From Erpobdella octoculata (lineage: Eukaryota > Annelida > Clitellata > Hirudinida > Erpobdellidae): DNA of 64,000 nucleotides. The translations under genes were made by a program, and so were the position numbers. The stretch spans positions 13,445,274 through 13,509,273 of the forward strand of contig OZ022239.1 in the NCBI GenBank assembly GCA_963978895.1, given 5' to 3'. The notes beneath the pieces were generated by a model that saw only the letters and a program-made list of their open reading frames with translations, searched no databases and had not been told where the DNA came from. Position 1 is the stretch's first letter. Every line of letters starts with the position of its first letter. Shown piece by piece: positions 30,559-42,001 of the stretch.

Positions 30559-31849
30559 GAAAGTAGTCCGTCAATCTGATATTTTAAATTGTTGAATATT
30601 ATAATAAAACTTGTATCATTTTAAATCACGCGATGATAATTCGTAAATTGGCCTTAAATGATAGAACACAACAAGATCAGATATGACACCTACATACCTA
30701 CCTGTACTATTAACAAGGATGGCCAGCATAGAATATATTATTATTATGGCAGTATGGCAGATTGTTCTAGCATTTACCCACTGCCCACACCTCAGCGGCA
30801 TAGCGAGTTTGAGGTGAATGAAGTTAGCAACGAAGCGGGAAACGATGTCTATTTTCACTCCAAATCGTCACAAATTAATTGAATAAAAAATAAACTAAAA
30901 TTGTCCGCCCCTTCAAACAAATGTTTTTTTGTAGAGAAATATCAGCTTGATTAAACAGTGTAAAAATTATTTTGAAATATTTATTGACACTTTATGAAAA
31001 ATGCCTTCCACGACTTGACCTTACAAATATGTTACCGACACAGCCAATCAGAAACAAATTAATCAAAAAAAAATAAAATTATCCGCCCCTCCAAACAAAT
31101 GTATTCTTATAGCAAATTTAACGTAGAATTCAAATATCTAATTACATTTTACACTTTCCTAGTGACAAAAAATAATAAACGTCATTTACAGAAATGCTTC
31201 CGTTTTCAATCGATCCGAATCGCCACAAATTAATTAAACAAAAAATAAACTAAAATTGTCCGCCCTTTCAAACAACTGTTTTCTTATAGAGAAATATAAG
31301 CTTGATTGAACAGTGCAAAAATTATTTTAAAATATTCATTGACACTTTGTGAAAAATGTCTTCCACGACTTGACCATACAAATATGTTACCGACACAGCC
31401 AATCAGAAACAATTTATTCACAAAAAAATAAAATTATCCGCCCCTTCAAACAAATGTATTCTTTAAGCAAATTTAACGTAGAATTCAAATATCTAATTAC
31501 ATTTTACACTTTCCTAGTGACAAATAATAATTGCCGAAAATCGTTGCCCGAAGCGTTGCTAACTTCCTGGAGCTGCGAGTTTGTTTCAAAAATTTGAAAA
31601 ATAGCATATCAACTTTTTAGCTAAAAATGACGCCCAGGGACAGTTGTCTCCTCGCTACGCCTTTGCCATACCTGTAAACAAGTAAGCCGTAAAAAACGAA
31701 GTTTTTTTTTTAAAAACACACCTTTATATTTTTACATTTTGCAAATCGATTTCTAAATGCAGTAATAGTTTTGCCATTGTATATAGTAATACTTTAATTA
31801 AAATTTTTTACTCCCGATGTTGTTTTTCAGTCCTAAAAGGTCTCAAAAG
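30559..31849. other. Intergenic stretch with a 355-bp tandem duplication
   Basis: A unit of about 355 bases (about 30868-31222) is repeated next to itself (31223-31560): TTGTCCGCCC at 30901 and 31256, AAATATG at 31025 and 31380. Each unit also has an internal half-repeat (TCCGCCCC..TTCAAACAAATGT). No gene seen. Confidence 0.8.
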
Positions 31850-32157
31850 TTCATGTTCCTCTGGTCCTGATGGAATACCAAACATCATCCTAAAACGTTG
31901 CGCTCACGGTTTAGCAACCCCACTGTCATATTTTTGATGTGTCTCTCAAGATGCGCAAGTTGCCAACAAATTGGAAGATTGCTTGCATTTCTCCAATTCA
32001 TAAAAAGGGCCCGACAAGTTGTCCTTCTAACTATAGGCCAATCTTACTTACAAGTACTTGTTGTCGTGTCATGGAAAAGGTGTTGTACCTCGCTCTGTCT
32101 AACCATTGTGAAACCAAACCAGACCTACGAAGAAAACGAATTGCGTTTTCGCAATAA
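31850..32157 (+). pseudogene. Decayed LINE reverse transcriptase fragment
   Basis: Reads SSGPDGIPN, then in a shifted frame LPTNWKIACISPIHKKG, SNYRPILLTS and CRVMEKVL, the standard N-terminal fingers order of a LINE reverse transcriptase (SSGPDGI..W..A.V.PI.KKG....NYRPISLTS...K..EK). At least one frameshift and a stop break it. It differs from the intact LINE at 26.9 kb, so it is a second family. Confidence 0.8.
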
Positions 32158-33489
32158 CAATAATAGAAAATATTAAATTATAAGACTACACTAAACTTCC
32201 AATGCCGGAAAATGTTTAAATTTAGTATCTAAGGACAAGGGGCACTTTGATCTACAGAACAACGTACCCCATATTGGTAAGGATCAAAGAGCCCTTATGA
32301 CATGGAGAATACTATTAATGGCGATATCTCATCAATAAATGTTGCTTGAGAATTCAAATATGCAATAAAATAAGCCTTAGACATACGTTTATACAATGCA
32401 AAATTAATTTTTACCCAAAAAATATTTATCTAACTTGTAATTACAGAAACTCAGCTATTGTCAAGATTTACTTTTCTCCGGTTAAAACAAACTTTCGTAT
32501 TTTTCACAAGCACCTGCTGACCAGACTGAGATAACGTGGCAGCAGCCAATCAGATAACAGCTGCTTGTTTTGTTATGAATATTCATTATTTATATTAATC
32601 GGCAACTTTACCGATATATAAAAATGGGCAGATTTTAAAATAATTACAGCATTTGGCAATAATAATAATTAAAAAAGGGTCGATTTTGACTTTTTTCTAC
32701 TCAATTTACGGTTCTTAGCTAATTTAAAGTTTTTACTGCAACATTTGGCAATATATTGTTTGATTTGCTTTAAAATTTTCCAAGGAAAAAAGTATAAAAT
32801 ATTTAGATTAGATTAAATGTACATCTATCTACGAAAAAATCAAAACTAAGTCTAAGATTTGTAGACTATAAGTACATCTTTTTATAACAGAAAAAGTTGA
32901 AATAATTTCAAAAAAGTAAAAACATATGTCTAAAACCTTTAGAAAATATGTACATCTACTTAAAAAAATTCAAATCAATTTATAAAATCTTTAGAACATG
33001 TGTTTATCTATGAAAAAAAACTCAAAACATATGTCTAAAATCTTTAGAAAATAAGTACATCTTCAAAATCTACCGAGGAAAAAAGTATAAAGTATTTAGA
33101 TTACATGTACAAGACAAAGTCTAAGATTTTAAACTATAAGTGCATCTTTTTATAACAGAAAAGTTAAAATAATTTCAAACTCCTAAAATTATGAATACAT
33201 ATACCTAAAAAAACAAAATCAACATCTAAAATCTGTATTAGATGTATCAAAGCCTAAAATCTTAAGATTATATATACAACTACTCAGAAAACCTTTCAGA
33301 ATATATATAAAATTTTACTGCTAAGTTGCTAAGAATAGGAATGTTCAAATTTAGGCAATGGAACCATTTCATTATCTGAATAAGTGTGATCAGAAGAAGG
33401 TCTAGCAGAAATTAATTCAGAATTTCTATCTAAATCTGTATATATAATTTCTTTTTTTATCTCCTTATGGATTTGAATATGATGTGTTG
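32158..33489. other. AT-rich stretch with degenerate tandem repeats
   Basis: From about 32784 to 33310 related phrases recur (AAAATCTTTAGAAAA, TGTACATCTA, TTTTTATAACAGAAAA). A larger duplication is offset by about 290 bases (GGAAAAAAGTATAAA at about 32784 and 33075). No gene seen. Confidence 0.6.
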
Positions 33490-33864
33490 CTATTTTCTTT
33501 TGGTTTTTTGGTTGATCTGAAAGATCTCTGATGAATGATTTTTTTTGTTAGCAGGTTTTTTATTATTTGATAGACTAGGAAAAGATAGTTTAGGGATACT
33601 TAAAACAGATTTTGCTTTTTCTAGAATATCAACAAGCATTTTCACTTTAGAATGGTTATTGCTGACGAGCTGATATATATATATCAGCAACAAGACAAAA
33701 CGATCCACATTTAACAAAGTATCTGCCATATCCACTTGAACATTATTTTTATTCACTCTTTCAAGTAATATATGAGCTTCATTGTCTGTATTTGAGGTAA
33801 CTGATGCAGGCCTCTCCATAACTTCAAAATTAATCCTTTGTTTCTGTATCTGCATTACATACAC
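33490..33864 (-). CDS. Unrecognised 124-codon ORF
   Basis: A charged, mostly helical-looking frame with a hydrophobic patch over a (TA)n insertion (LLLIYIYQL) and a Lys-rich C-terminus. I recognise no family. On the minus strand an upstream segment near 33900-33950 reads SMSISDSDQ and ends with a possible donor (CAG|GTAGAAAT), and an acceptor-like TAATGCAG precedes the ORF, so it could be an exon of a gene or of an old element. It could equally be chance. Confidence 0.25.
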   Translation of the reverse strand: MYVMQIQKQRINFEVMERPASVTSNTDNEAHILLERVNKNNVQVDMADTLLNVDRFVLLLIYIYQLVSNNHSKVKMLVDILEKAKSVLSIPKLSFPSLSNNKKPANKKNHSSEIFQINQKTKRK

Positions 33865-35240
33865 TTGAACCTTTTTATTTCTACCTGGTCTGAGTCCGAT
33901 ATGGACATGGATTCATATTTTTTTTCTGCATCCCATAGGTAGGGAAGGCAAGACATTGCCAGAGTGAGTTTTTCTAACATAATCCCTTAGTGTTTTATTA
34001 GCACTATAATTCTTATCACAAAAATAAGAGCCGGCTAGTTAAACATATTTTATGTGTGCAAGAATAAATAAGGTGCCTTTTAAATTACTTTATATCATAA
34101 AACAATAAATACTACAAATAAAATAACGTTTGCATATTTTATTTATTTTAAACATATTTTTAGGTGAAAAACGGAACACGTCCAGCTTTAGATTTAATCA
34201 AATTTAATCTTAAAGAATCAATATCTACGGACTTAAAAATATTGTTTTCAATTGAAATTACTGATAAACCATTTAAACGTTCCTGGCCTATTTGTTAATC
34301 GTAAATATTTTTTTTTATATTCCCCTATGGTCACTGTTACTGGTAGTGTTAATAATATGTGCCGTGACTAATCTAGGCATCTTTAGGAGGGAAATTTCCC
34401 CCTTAAAATTGTAATTTCCCCCCTTACAAAAATCTCTGATATCGTCTGATTTAGGTGATGCATTTACATTTCTGGTAAAAATTTCTGAAATTATTCTGTC
34501 TTGTCCAATCGGAACTGCAGGTACTAGTTAAATTAATTTATAAATTAAAGTGATCAAGTTGTATTGTAGTTTTGAAAACTTATGAATATTAATGTATTTG
34601 GAAACTGGGCAGTAAAGTAAATAAGTAAATTTAGTAAGTACAGTAAGTACTATAAGGTAACACTTCATATTATGATACATTATTTTCAGAATAAAATCAT
34701 TCAAAATTTCAAATGAAAGGCAGTGAAAGCTGATAAACAATAATTTGGATAAACCTGACTGATTGCTTAATGATTGTGCTTCATAGGCTATTTTAACTGT
34801 GTATTAATACACAAAGGGTGTATCTTTAAAAAAATTCGTGCATTTTTAAATTTGCAATTGTGTATTATTAAATATGTTATATTTTAATATTGGTAATTTT
34901 CGATTGCATTTTTAACATTTTAAACCCAATAATAATTATTAATTAGTACGAAAAACATCAATTTATATAGCAATAAAATATAACTTGTCTTGTATTTTAT
35001 TCAAATAACGGTATTCTAAGAATAGATCTATATAGTACCTATTTACTTAAATTCACTTTTTGTTTTTCGACTTCTTGTGAGTCATGAGCGCACGCATTCG
35101 TCTGCACTGCATCGTCATCGTCTACTGCGTAATGCTTATAAGTATTAAATAATTTTATATTTATGAAATTTATGTTTAAAAATAATTATTTATAAATAAT
35201 TTTACTAACTTTACAACATAAACTAGTAGAAAATTTTATT
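33865..35240. other. Intergenic AT-rich DNA
   Basis: No gene, RNA or clear mobile-element boundary was recognised. GGAAATTTCCCCCTTA-type text near 34390-34430 resembles the interiors of hAT-like elements but has no partner end. Confidence 0.5.
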
Positions 35241-37490
35241 ATGAAGCGTGCAAAAGCACCCAAAAAATAGACGATTTTTTTTGGAAAGAGGACAAAAAGG
35301 TACCTTAACTAATATTCCTCAATCATCATTCATCAATATGGAAAAATTACACATTAGATAATAGAAAAAAGTTGAAAACTTTTTCTTCTATTAAAGTATG
35401 AAATTGTAGAATAATGTTTTTCCTTAGGAAGTAACTTTCACATTGTAATGATGTAATCCACACTTGGGGATAGTCAATCAGATGCAGTTAGTGTTGAACT
35501 GTTCTTAATTGCTAAATGTCACATAATCCACACTGTAATCTGTAATCCACACTGGAGAAAAGCATTCAGTTGCACTCAATGTTGAATTGTACTTAGGTAC
35601 TTAATAAATGCCACATTGGAGATTTGTATTCCAAACTGGAAAAAAGTCATTCAGTTTCAGCCAGTGTTTAATTGTTATTAGGTTTTTTAGGTACTTAATA
35701 AATTCCACATTGCAAATTTGTAATCCACACAAAAAATGATGACAATGATGAAAATCATTACTGAAATTTGGATAACGCTTTTAATGCATCTTCTGCCTTA
35801 TTATCTTTTAAACTATTTATTACTATTTATACTTTTCAGGATTGTCGATGATGAAGTAAAATATTCTGACACACTTACACTAGCTAGTAATAATCCTGAA
35901 ATACAGGTTCATAATCCAGAATGTCAGGTTGATGTTATTCAAAGAGTAGTAGATGATAAATTGTTTTGTAACAGCCAATGCAAAGTTGTTAAAGTAATTG
36001 GTGATGGTATGTGTTCAACGTCTCTTCCTATATCTCCTTCTAAGTCACAGCAATGTTTAAATTCGATTTTAAACGATAATACTTGCATTAAAAAAGTACG
36101 GAAATTAAATGGTAGAACTATGCATAGATGTGAACCATGTTTTACATTTAGAAACACAATTGCAAAAGAATGTCATACCGTAAGCCGTAACAAAATTCCA
36201 GAAATCTGTACAGAGCAAGGGGCTGTATCGAGATTGTCCGAGTTACGCCATCATTTGAACTCAGCAATTCATTCTAATTCATGTCGTGCTGCTCATGTTC
36301 ATAGTTTCACTTCTTTTCAAAAAACAACAAGGACTTCAATGGGAAAATACGTCTCAAAATCAAACACTGAACTATGTAACAAAATTGGTGGACTCATGAT
36401 TGAAGCATACAACAACTCAAAAAGGGGAACTGTATCGGCATGGTCTTGGCCATCAATTCACATGACAAATATTATGAGCAATAAATTTGATATGAATGCA
36501 TCACCAGAACCTTTCCATCTACCTCCAAACAAATTCTGTTATGTGACACCGACTCAACATGCTGAATTATTGAAATATATTGTCATCAGTGACACACCAA
36601 ATTCGAAAGACCAAATTCAGAACGCGCTGACTGTTTCTCTGGCAATTGATGGTTCAGTCGACCGGTATCAAATAGATAACAAATACGTTAAGTGTAAATT
36701 GATTGCTTCAGATGGACAAGGACATGATTTTTTCTTGGGATTTTCAGAATCCACAGAACGTCAAACAAAAGGTTACGTTATGACTGTCAAAGAAGCAGTT
36801 TCTTTTACAAGATCATGGACAGAATTATTTACAAATTTAACCTGTGTAGTCACTGATGGTGAAAGTTTGAACACAGGAAAGAGAAATAGTCTTTGGACAA
36901 AATTAGATGAAGAGAGAGCAGCTTCCGGCAGTAGTGTACCTTTAATTAAAATTTGGTGTGCCGTTCATAGATCGGAGTTGGCATTTAGTAAATTGTCAGA
37001 CACAGTAAAAGAAGTCCACTTAATGATTTCGGATGCAAGTGGTTTATCAACTTTTCTACATACTTCAGCCGTCCGTACAACAGATTTTGAGGTTATTGGT
37101 CTTAAGAACGGCTATAACATTAGAAAAATTCTAAAGTATTTCGAGATACGGTGAACAAAATTTTCGTATAAGCTAGTGAGTAACATTCTGTATTCATGGC
37201 GTAAAATAAAATCTCTGAAGAAGGCTGACTGACCAGCCGAAAGCTTAGATACCAAAAAATTTTTTCACTTGACTTGGTATACTTCCAGGCGCGGCGCTGG
37301 GCGGGGGGGTCCAGGGGTCCGGACCCCCCTCCCAGCTCCGACAGGTGCCACCCGTGAGATTTTTGCAAATCCAAAGACTTTTTTTTACTAGGGGAGGGGG
37401 TATTTGAATTTCATTGGGTTAATCAGACTGTAGACTAAAAATAGTCGAAAAAATTTTTCGCCTGCGGCGGGCTTTCTTCCTTTTCACTAT

Positions 37491-37526
<36 letters not shown>

Positions 37527-37850
37527 TTCAACGTGTCCTTGGACATTTTGGACCCCCCAGAACAAAATTCCTGGCGCCGCGCCTGTATACTTCTGGTGTT
37601 TTGTTAAAGTTTGAGTAAGTTGGTTGGTATTTTGATTTTTCTTTTTAAAGATTTGACGGATACTTAATACAATTTAGTCAAAGCTGCGACAGGCCATCTT
37701 AAGAATCTCACCGATTTAACAAAACTAAAAGTTATGTGTATTGTTGCTGACATTCTTTGTCTTTATTCAAGATTCTAAAAGAAACTTCAGGATAACAGCT
37801 GCACATATTTTGATTGGGATGATTCAGTCATGAGATTGAAAGAGCGCTTT
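35241..37850 (+). pseudogene. hAT-like transposase gene, broken
   Basis: Exon 1 (35241-35299) begins MKRAKAPKK, stops at an in-frame TAG (35268), then reads TIFFGKRTKR and ends at AG|GTACCTT. It joins in phase to exon 2 at 35840 (TTTTCAG acceptor). Exon 2 has a Cys/His region (RCEPCFTF) and hAT-type core motifs: SLAIDGSVDR, CVVTDGESLN, KIWCAVHRSELAFS, TFLHTSAVRT, KYFEIR. A TGA follows FEIR where related proteins have Trp, and the frame continues with KFSYKLVSNILYSW. A further piece at 37695-37847 (DLTKLKVMCIVADIL, LQDNSCTYFDW) carries a TAA. The apparent ORF start at 35736 is intronic. The intron holds degenerate tandem repeats of about 95-100 bases (35400-35720). The family is widespread in animal genomes as IDGSVDR-type hAT proteins. 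A 300-bp MITE sits inside. Confidence 0.8.
37286..37585. mobile_element. 300-bp hAT MITE with perfect 8-bp target duplication
   Basis: Ends CAGGCGCGGCGC and GCGCCGCGCCTG are perfect 12-bp inverted repeats. TATACTTC flanks both sides (37278-37285, 37586-37593). It has no coding capacity and a short (AT)n inside. It is inserted in the decayed hAT transposase gene. Confidence 0.93.
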
Positions 37851-37970
37851 TTTTAATTTTGCGCCTTTTTAATTCTGCGCCATTTTTATTTTTCCGCCTT
37901 TTTAAATTCTGCGCCTTTTTTTAATTTTGAGCCTTTTTAAATTTTGCTCTTTTTTAAATTCTGAGCCTGT
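37850..37970. repeat. About 20-bp degenerate tandem repeat
   Basis: GCGCCTTTTTAATTCTGCGCC-type units repeat six or seven times with drift (GCGCC, CCGCC, GAGCC). Confidence 0.75.
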
Positions 37971-38154
37971 GTGTTTCGCACATTTCGAACACGCTATGAG
38001 CTATGTAATAATAATTACAACTGACAATAATCACATTTGTGTTCATTTTGTTTTGATTCTTGAAACAAAAACTTTCAAAACAATCAAACTACTTTTTTAT
38101 ACCAATATACAAAACAAAATGTTATTATAAGGTTCCAGGCAGGGACATCCTGAA

Positions 38155-39297
38155 CAGTGTTGGGGAGTAACACGTTACTGTAACTTCGTTACAATTTTCG
38201 GTAACTAGTAACGTAACGCGTTACTTTTAGAGTAAGTAACGTAACTTATTTACTTTTTTTGAGTAACTGTAACGTTTTTTCCCGTTACATTTTTTTAAAT
38301 TTAATTTTAGAAAAATATATTTTCACCGTTTAAAGTTAAATTTTAAATCAAACTTTTGTTTCTATGGTATAGCAACCCATGCTATTTGCTATTTTGGTCT
38401 CGTTTATCTTTTTTGTTATTGAACGCTTAGACCGGTTGAACTACGAATTTTCACAATTAAATTGAGACAAGCGTTTCTTAATTTTTTTTTAGCTAAATAG
38501 GTTGATTATTTGATGGATATTATGGCACCCTAATTTGAAAGGTTTTTGCTCATTATTTTAAGCGTATTTACTAGAGAGCGATAATGCACAGAAAAGTGCG
38601 GTTGCATCATTAAAACACCGCAAAAACGAATTATTTTAAACGAATTACTAGTCAATAACTTGTTAAGTTGTTAGAAAAGTGTTGTAATTCAATTTATTGA
38701 TTGTCAATGAATATAACCAGTATAATAGCTTACATCTCCACCAGCATCCCAAGGTAAAAAACTGTTTTTAAAATATAATCTGCCCTACCGTCAAGTGTAC
38801 CAGTTAAAAGACTTTTCAGCATTAGTGGTCAGATGTTCACTCCTTGACGAATTTGCCTTAGTGATGACAAGTTTGAAGAACAGCTTCGTTTAAGAGCCAA
38901 TAAGGCAATTTGAATTTGATTTTTTGCAATAAAATGGATTTAGTGTGTTAAACAACTTTTTGTTTCTTTTAAAATTAAAGTACATCAATTTTGAGTGCAA
39001 CTTAGTATATGAAGGAACAGGCCAGCGTCCTCTTTTACAATGTTAGCAGCTCGCAGATAAGACTAGCAAATGCGATGTTAATGGCGATGATGGCAGTACT
39101 AGGCCAACACGTCTCACAATAAAAGTAACTGCAAAGTAACTAGTTACATTATTTAGTAACTTGTAACTGTAACTAGTTACATTTGAAAGTCTGTAACTGT
39201 AACTAGTTACATTTGAAAGTCTGTTACTGTAACTAGTTACATTTGAAAGTCTGTAACTGTAACTAGTTACATTTTCAAAGTAACTTCCCCAACACTG
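38155..39297. mobile_element. 1.14-kb hAT-type non-autonomous element
   Basis: Left end CAGTGTTGGGGAGTAAC, right end GTAACTTCCCCAACACTG, flanked by ATCCTGAA (38147-38154) and ATACTGAA (39298-39305), 7 of 8 bases alike. Both subterminal regions are packed with GTTAC/GTAAC motifs; the right one has about four copies of a 30-bp unit (AACTAGTTACATTTGAAAGT + CTGTAACTGT). No ORF. A partial inverted copy lies at 60040-60590. It ends 48 bases from the stop codon of the LRR-Ig gene. Confidence 0.9.
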
Positions 39298-39345
39298 ATA
39301 CTGAAATAGCAGCCTTTTATATCAAGGTCCTTACGAATTCAAATA

Positions 39346-41653
39346 TCAAATAAAGCATATAAAAACAACAATTGAAATGCATAAAATATTGCAAATGGTA
39401 AAAAATATGTTAATGGTCAGAGCTGTTGAAACTTCTATTTTAATAACACTAGCATCAACAGTCAGATAAGCCCTCACACTTACATTTCCATTTCTACCAA
39501 CACATATGTACGTTCCAAGATGTGTGTGGTCAACGTCTAAGATCACGAACATACCTGTAAAAACCTCTTGATGTCTCACATTTTTAAAAAATTTTGTGTA
39601 GTTGTCAGGTAAGTGAAGCAGAATATATGGGGGTGGCTGGCCCTCTACTACGCATTCGATTATCAAGACTTTTTCTTCTGTCAACCACCATGTGAAATTT
39701 TTTATTTTAACATGAACCAGGTTTTGTTTGGTTGTTATTGTAGTGGATATAAATTCAGTAATAGTTGTGTTTGTCTGCAGCTCAAGTTTTGTGGTACTGT
39801 TCAGAGAGCCGACATTAGTTAAGAACGTTGCTAAGGTTACGAGATTTCTACTAGAAATTGTTGACTCAACTTCTGTGGTGCCATTCACAGAACCTTCACT
39901 GGTTGAAATCATTTTTGAAGTAAGGAAATCCTTGGTAGAAGTTAACCCATCTGTTGATATTTGGGCAGAATCAATACAAGTGCCTTTTACAAAATCTTTA
40001 ATTTTCATAATAGATTTTTGGTATTTGCAAGTTGTGGAATCCAGGATGTTAAGATATTTCCATTTATCTTCGACAATGTAAGACATGGATGCACAATCAC
40101 AGACGAAGGGATTGTTCGATAAATCTATTTTTATAAATTTTGGAAATATAAAATATTGTGTTAGATTAGGAAAATTGCTTAATTGATTTCTATTCAGATC
40201 TAATTCCTTTAAAACAGTAAAGTTCTTTAAATCGAATTCTTGAGTTATTTCACAAATATTGTTGTCTGGCAGTCTTAATATTTCTAAGTGGTTTTTCAGC
40301 TGCTCGTAAAGTGCAAAATTCCAGGTGTGGTTGAACAATCGAGAAATTGAGAGTTCTTTAACAGTTATGTTCGGATTTTTTAAGAATTCGAAGGAATCAA
40401 TGCTTCCGTTGAAATGCAAATATTTAAAACTTAAGTTTCCCTTTGTCTGGAATTGTTTTGAAAAATCAGCGTTTTATTAACATCAATAATCAAGAAAACA
40501 TATAATTAATTAGTTTATATTTTTAAAACAGTGAATAACATAGTAAAAATAAATCAGCACGACAAAATCAACATTCACTCATAGACTTTATTATACTATA
40601 TATACCTAGACCACTGATCTCTATAATATTATATTATAGAGATCAGTGACCTAGACACGCAATGCCCCGGATGTGCCTATAAAGTAGCGAAAAGCAAAAT
40701 TTTATGGCCCTAGTACCACGTGATCAACGGCGTTTTAGGTTTATACCACAAGCACAGCAATCTTTAGAATTTTTTTACTTTAAAATTACCCAAAAAATTT
40801 ATTTGAAATATCTTAATAAAAAAAATGGATTGGTCGAGTGAATCAGGATATATTTTTTTTTATACCCAGCCTTGGCTCTGCGAAAAAGCCATATTAACTT
40901 GCATCGCGCAAATTGCATGCATTGCATGTCTATTGTTGTTGTTGTTTATTTAAGTGCTTGTCACTTTTTCAGCGTTTAGGACCAGCATTGCATGTCTAGA
41001 TCACTGATCTCTATATATATTATAGAGATCAGTGGTCTAGATATATAGTATAAGTCAAGTCTATGTATTCACTCTACACTACTCTACACGTAACCTTATA
41101 AAAAGCCAACGTTTGATTTTCCAGAATAAATTTCGTTCGATTGTATTATAATTAAAAATAATCAATAAAAGTCACAATCCACCTTCATTTTAAAGAAATG
41201 GAAAGTCGGCTTCAGATCAGACAAGATCAGATTTTCAATTTTTGGACAAAGAAAATCAAAAGTTTCCATCTTTAATCCAGTTGATTTATATATAATTATA
41301 TCTTTAATCTGACTTCCCTCAAATATTCTCTCTGGAGATTGCAAGAAAATTACACCATAGAAATACAAATAATTTGCAACAAGACCATTAAAAGCCCCTA
41401 TTCTGCTTTCATTTATCGTTACTTCATTAAATGAAATAATATTACAAGACGTTCCCTTTAGTAAATTGTTCGCCAGAACGTTTAACGTGCTATTGGCAAT
41501 GACAATATTCTCTGATACCGTTTTGTTTATAATTACAATGTTTGAGTCATCAATTTCAATCGTACTATCATTAATAGAAAAATTCGTAAAATTATTTGTT
41601 ATCGAGTCACGAAAAGATGCACAGATAAAAAAGAGAAATATAAATGAGCACAT
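39346..41653 (-). CDS. LRR-Ig single-pass membrane protein, two exons
   Basis: Exon 1 41183-41653, exon 2 39346-40446, joined in phase 0 (AAG|GTGGAT donor, TTCCAG acceptor), 523 codons. The N-terminus MCSFIFLFFICAS is a signal peptide. Exon 1 continues with irregular, N-glycosylation-rich LRR-like sequence. Exon 2 has recognisable LRRs (LEILRLPDNNICEI, LKELDLNRNQLSNFP, IKIDLSNNPF), an LRR C-terminal cap starting CDCASM with later Cys residues, a Ser/Thr-rich stalk, and an Ig-like domain from about residue 390 (IECVVEGQPPP ... GTYICVG). The last about 25 residues form a membrane helix ending FICFI with the stop directly after it, so there is no cytoplasmic signalling tail. The domain order is that of LRR-Ig cell-surface receptors and adhesion proteins; the partner is unknown. 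The Met at 41653 is chosen because the signal peptide follows directly. Confidence 0.82.
40606..41040. mobile_element. Element bounded by two palindromes, in the LRR-Ig intron
   Basis: At 40606-40655, CTAGACCACTGATCTCTATA faces its own inverted copy; a second such palindrome (TCTAGATCACTGATCTCTAT and inverse) ends at 41040. Flanks are TA-rich. The 330 bases between hold a TTG repeat and no ORF. Either one foldback element with hairpin ends or two small palindromic insertions. Confidence 0.7.
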
Positions 41654-42001
41654 CTTCTATTTCAAACTGAAGCTGCAACTGATTTTTCAAGTCCACTCTT
41701 TTAATCTGATTCGACTTTCAGTCCAATACAATTTTCAAATGACTCGGAAGTGACGTCAGGAGGGGGTGCGTTTTATGATGGGCTACATCAAGAGGGTTCA
41801 ATAAATTTGTTCTAAAAAAGAGTTGTCCAACTGGCGGACCGCCGGACAGTTTCATCCGGCAAGCCACCGAGTTTGGGTAAAAAAAAATTTTGCAACACTG
41901 TTGGGGCATGTCGACTGTAGCGCAAGATATTTGATCTATTCCACACACGTGTGCGGAATAATGATGTAACTTACTTTCCATCATGTTTTTAACTTACTGG
42001 A
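41654..42001. other. 5' flank of the LRR-Ig gene
   Basis: No exon or TATA box could be assigned. GAGTTGTCCAACTGGCGGAC near 41820 resembles the left end of hAT/Charlie-type elements and may belong with the transposase fragment that starts at 42002. No right end is present. Confidence 0.5.

Noticed and set aside
35736..35839. N-terminal 34 residues of the 472-codon ORF as a membrane signal
   Set aside because: They lie upstream of a clear TTTTCAG acceptor, and the true exon 1 is at 35241-35299. The hydrophobic stretch is translated intron.
39613..40081. Plus-strand ORFs at the LRR-Ig locus
   Set aside because: Antisense shadows of exon 2, with no motif of their own.
41718..41984. 88-codon minus-strand ORF upstream of the LRR-Ig gene
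   Set aside because: No signal or domain; it overlaps a hAT-like end on the plus strand.
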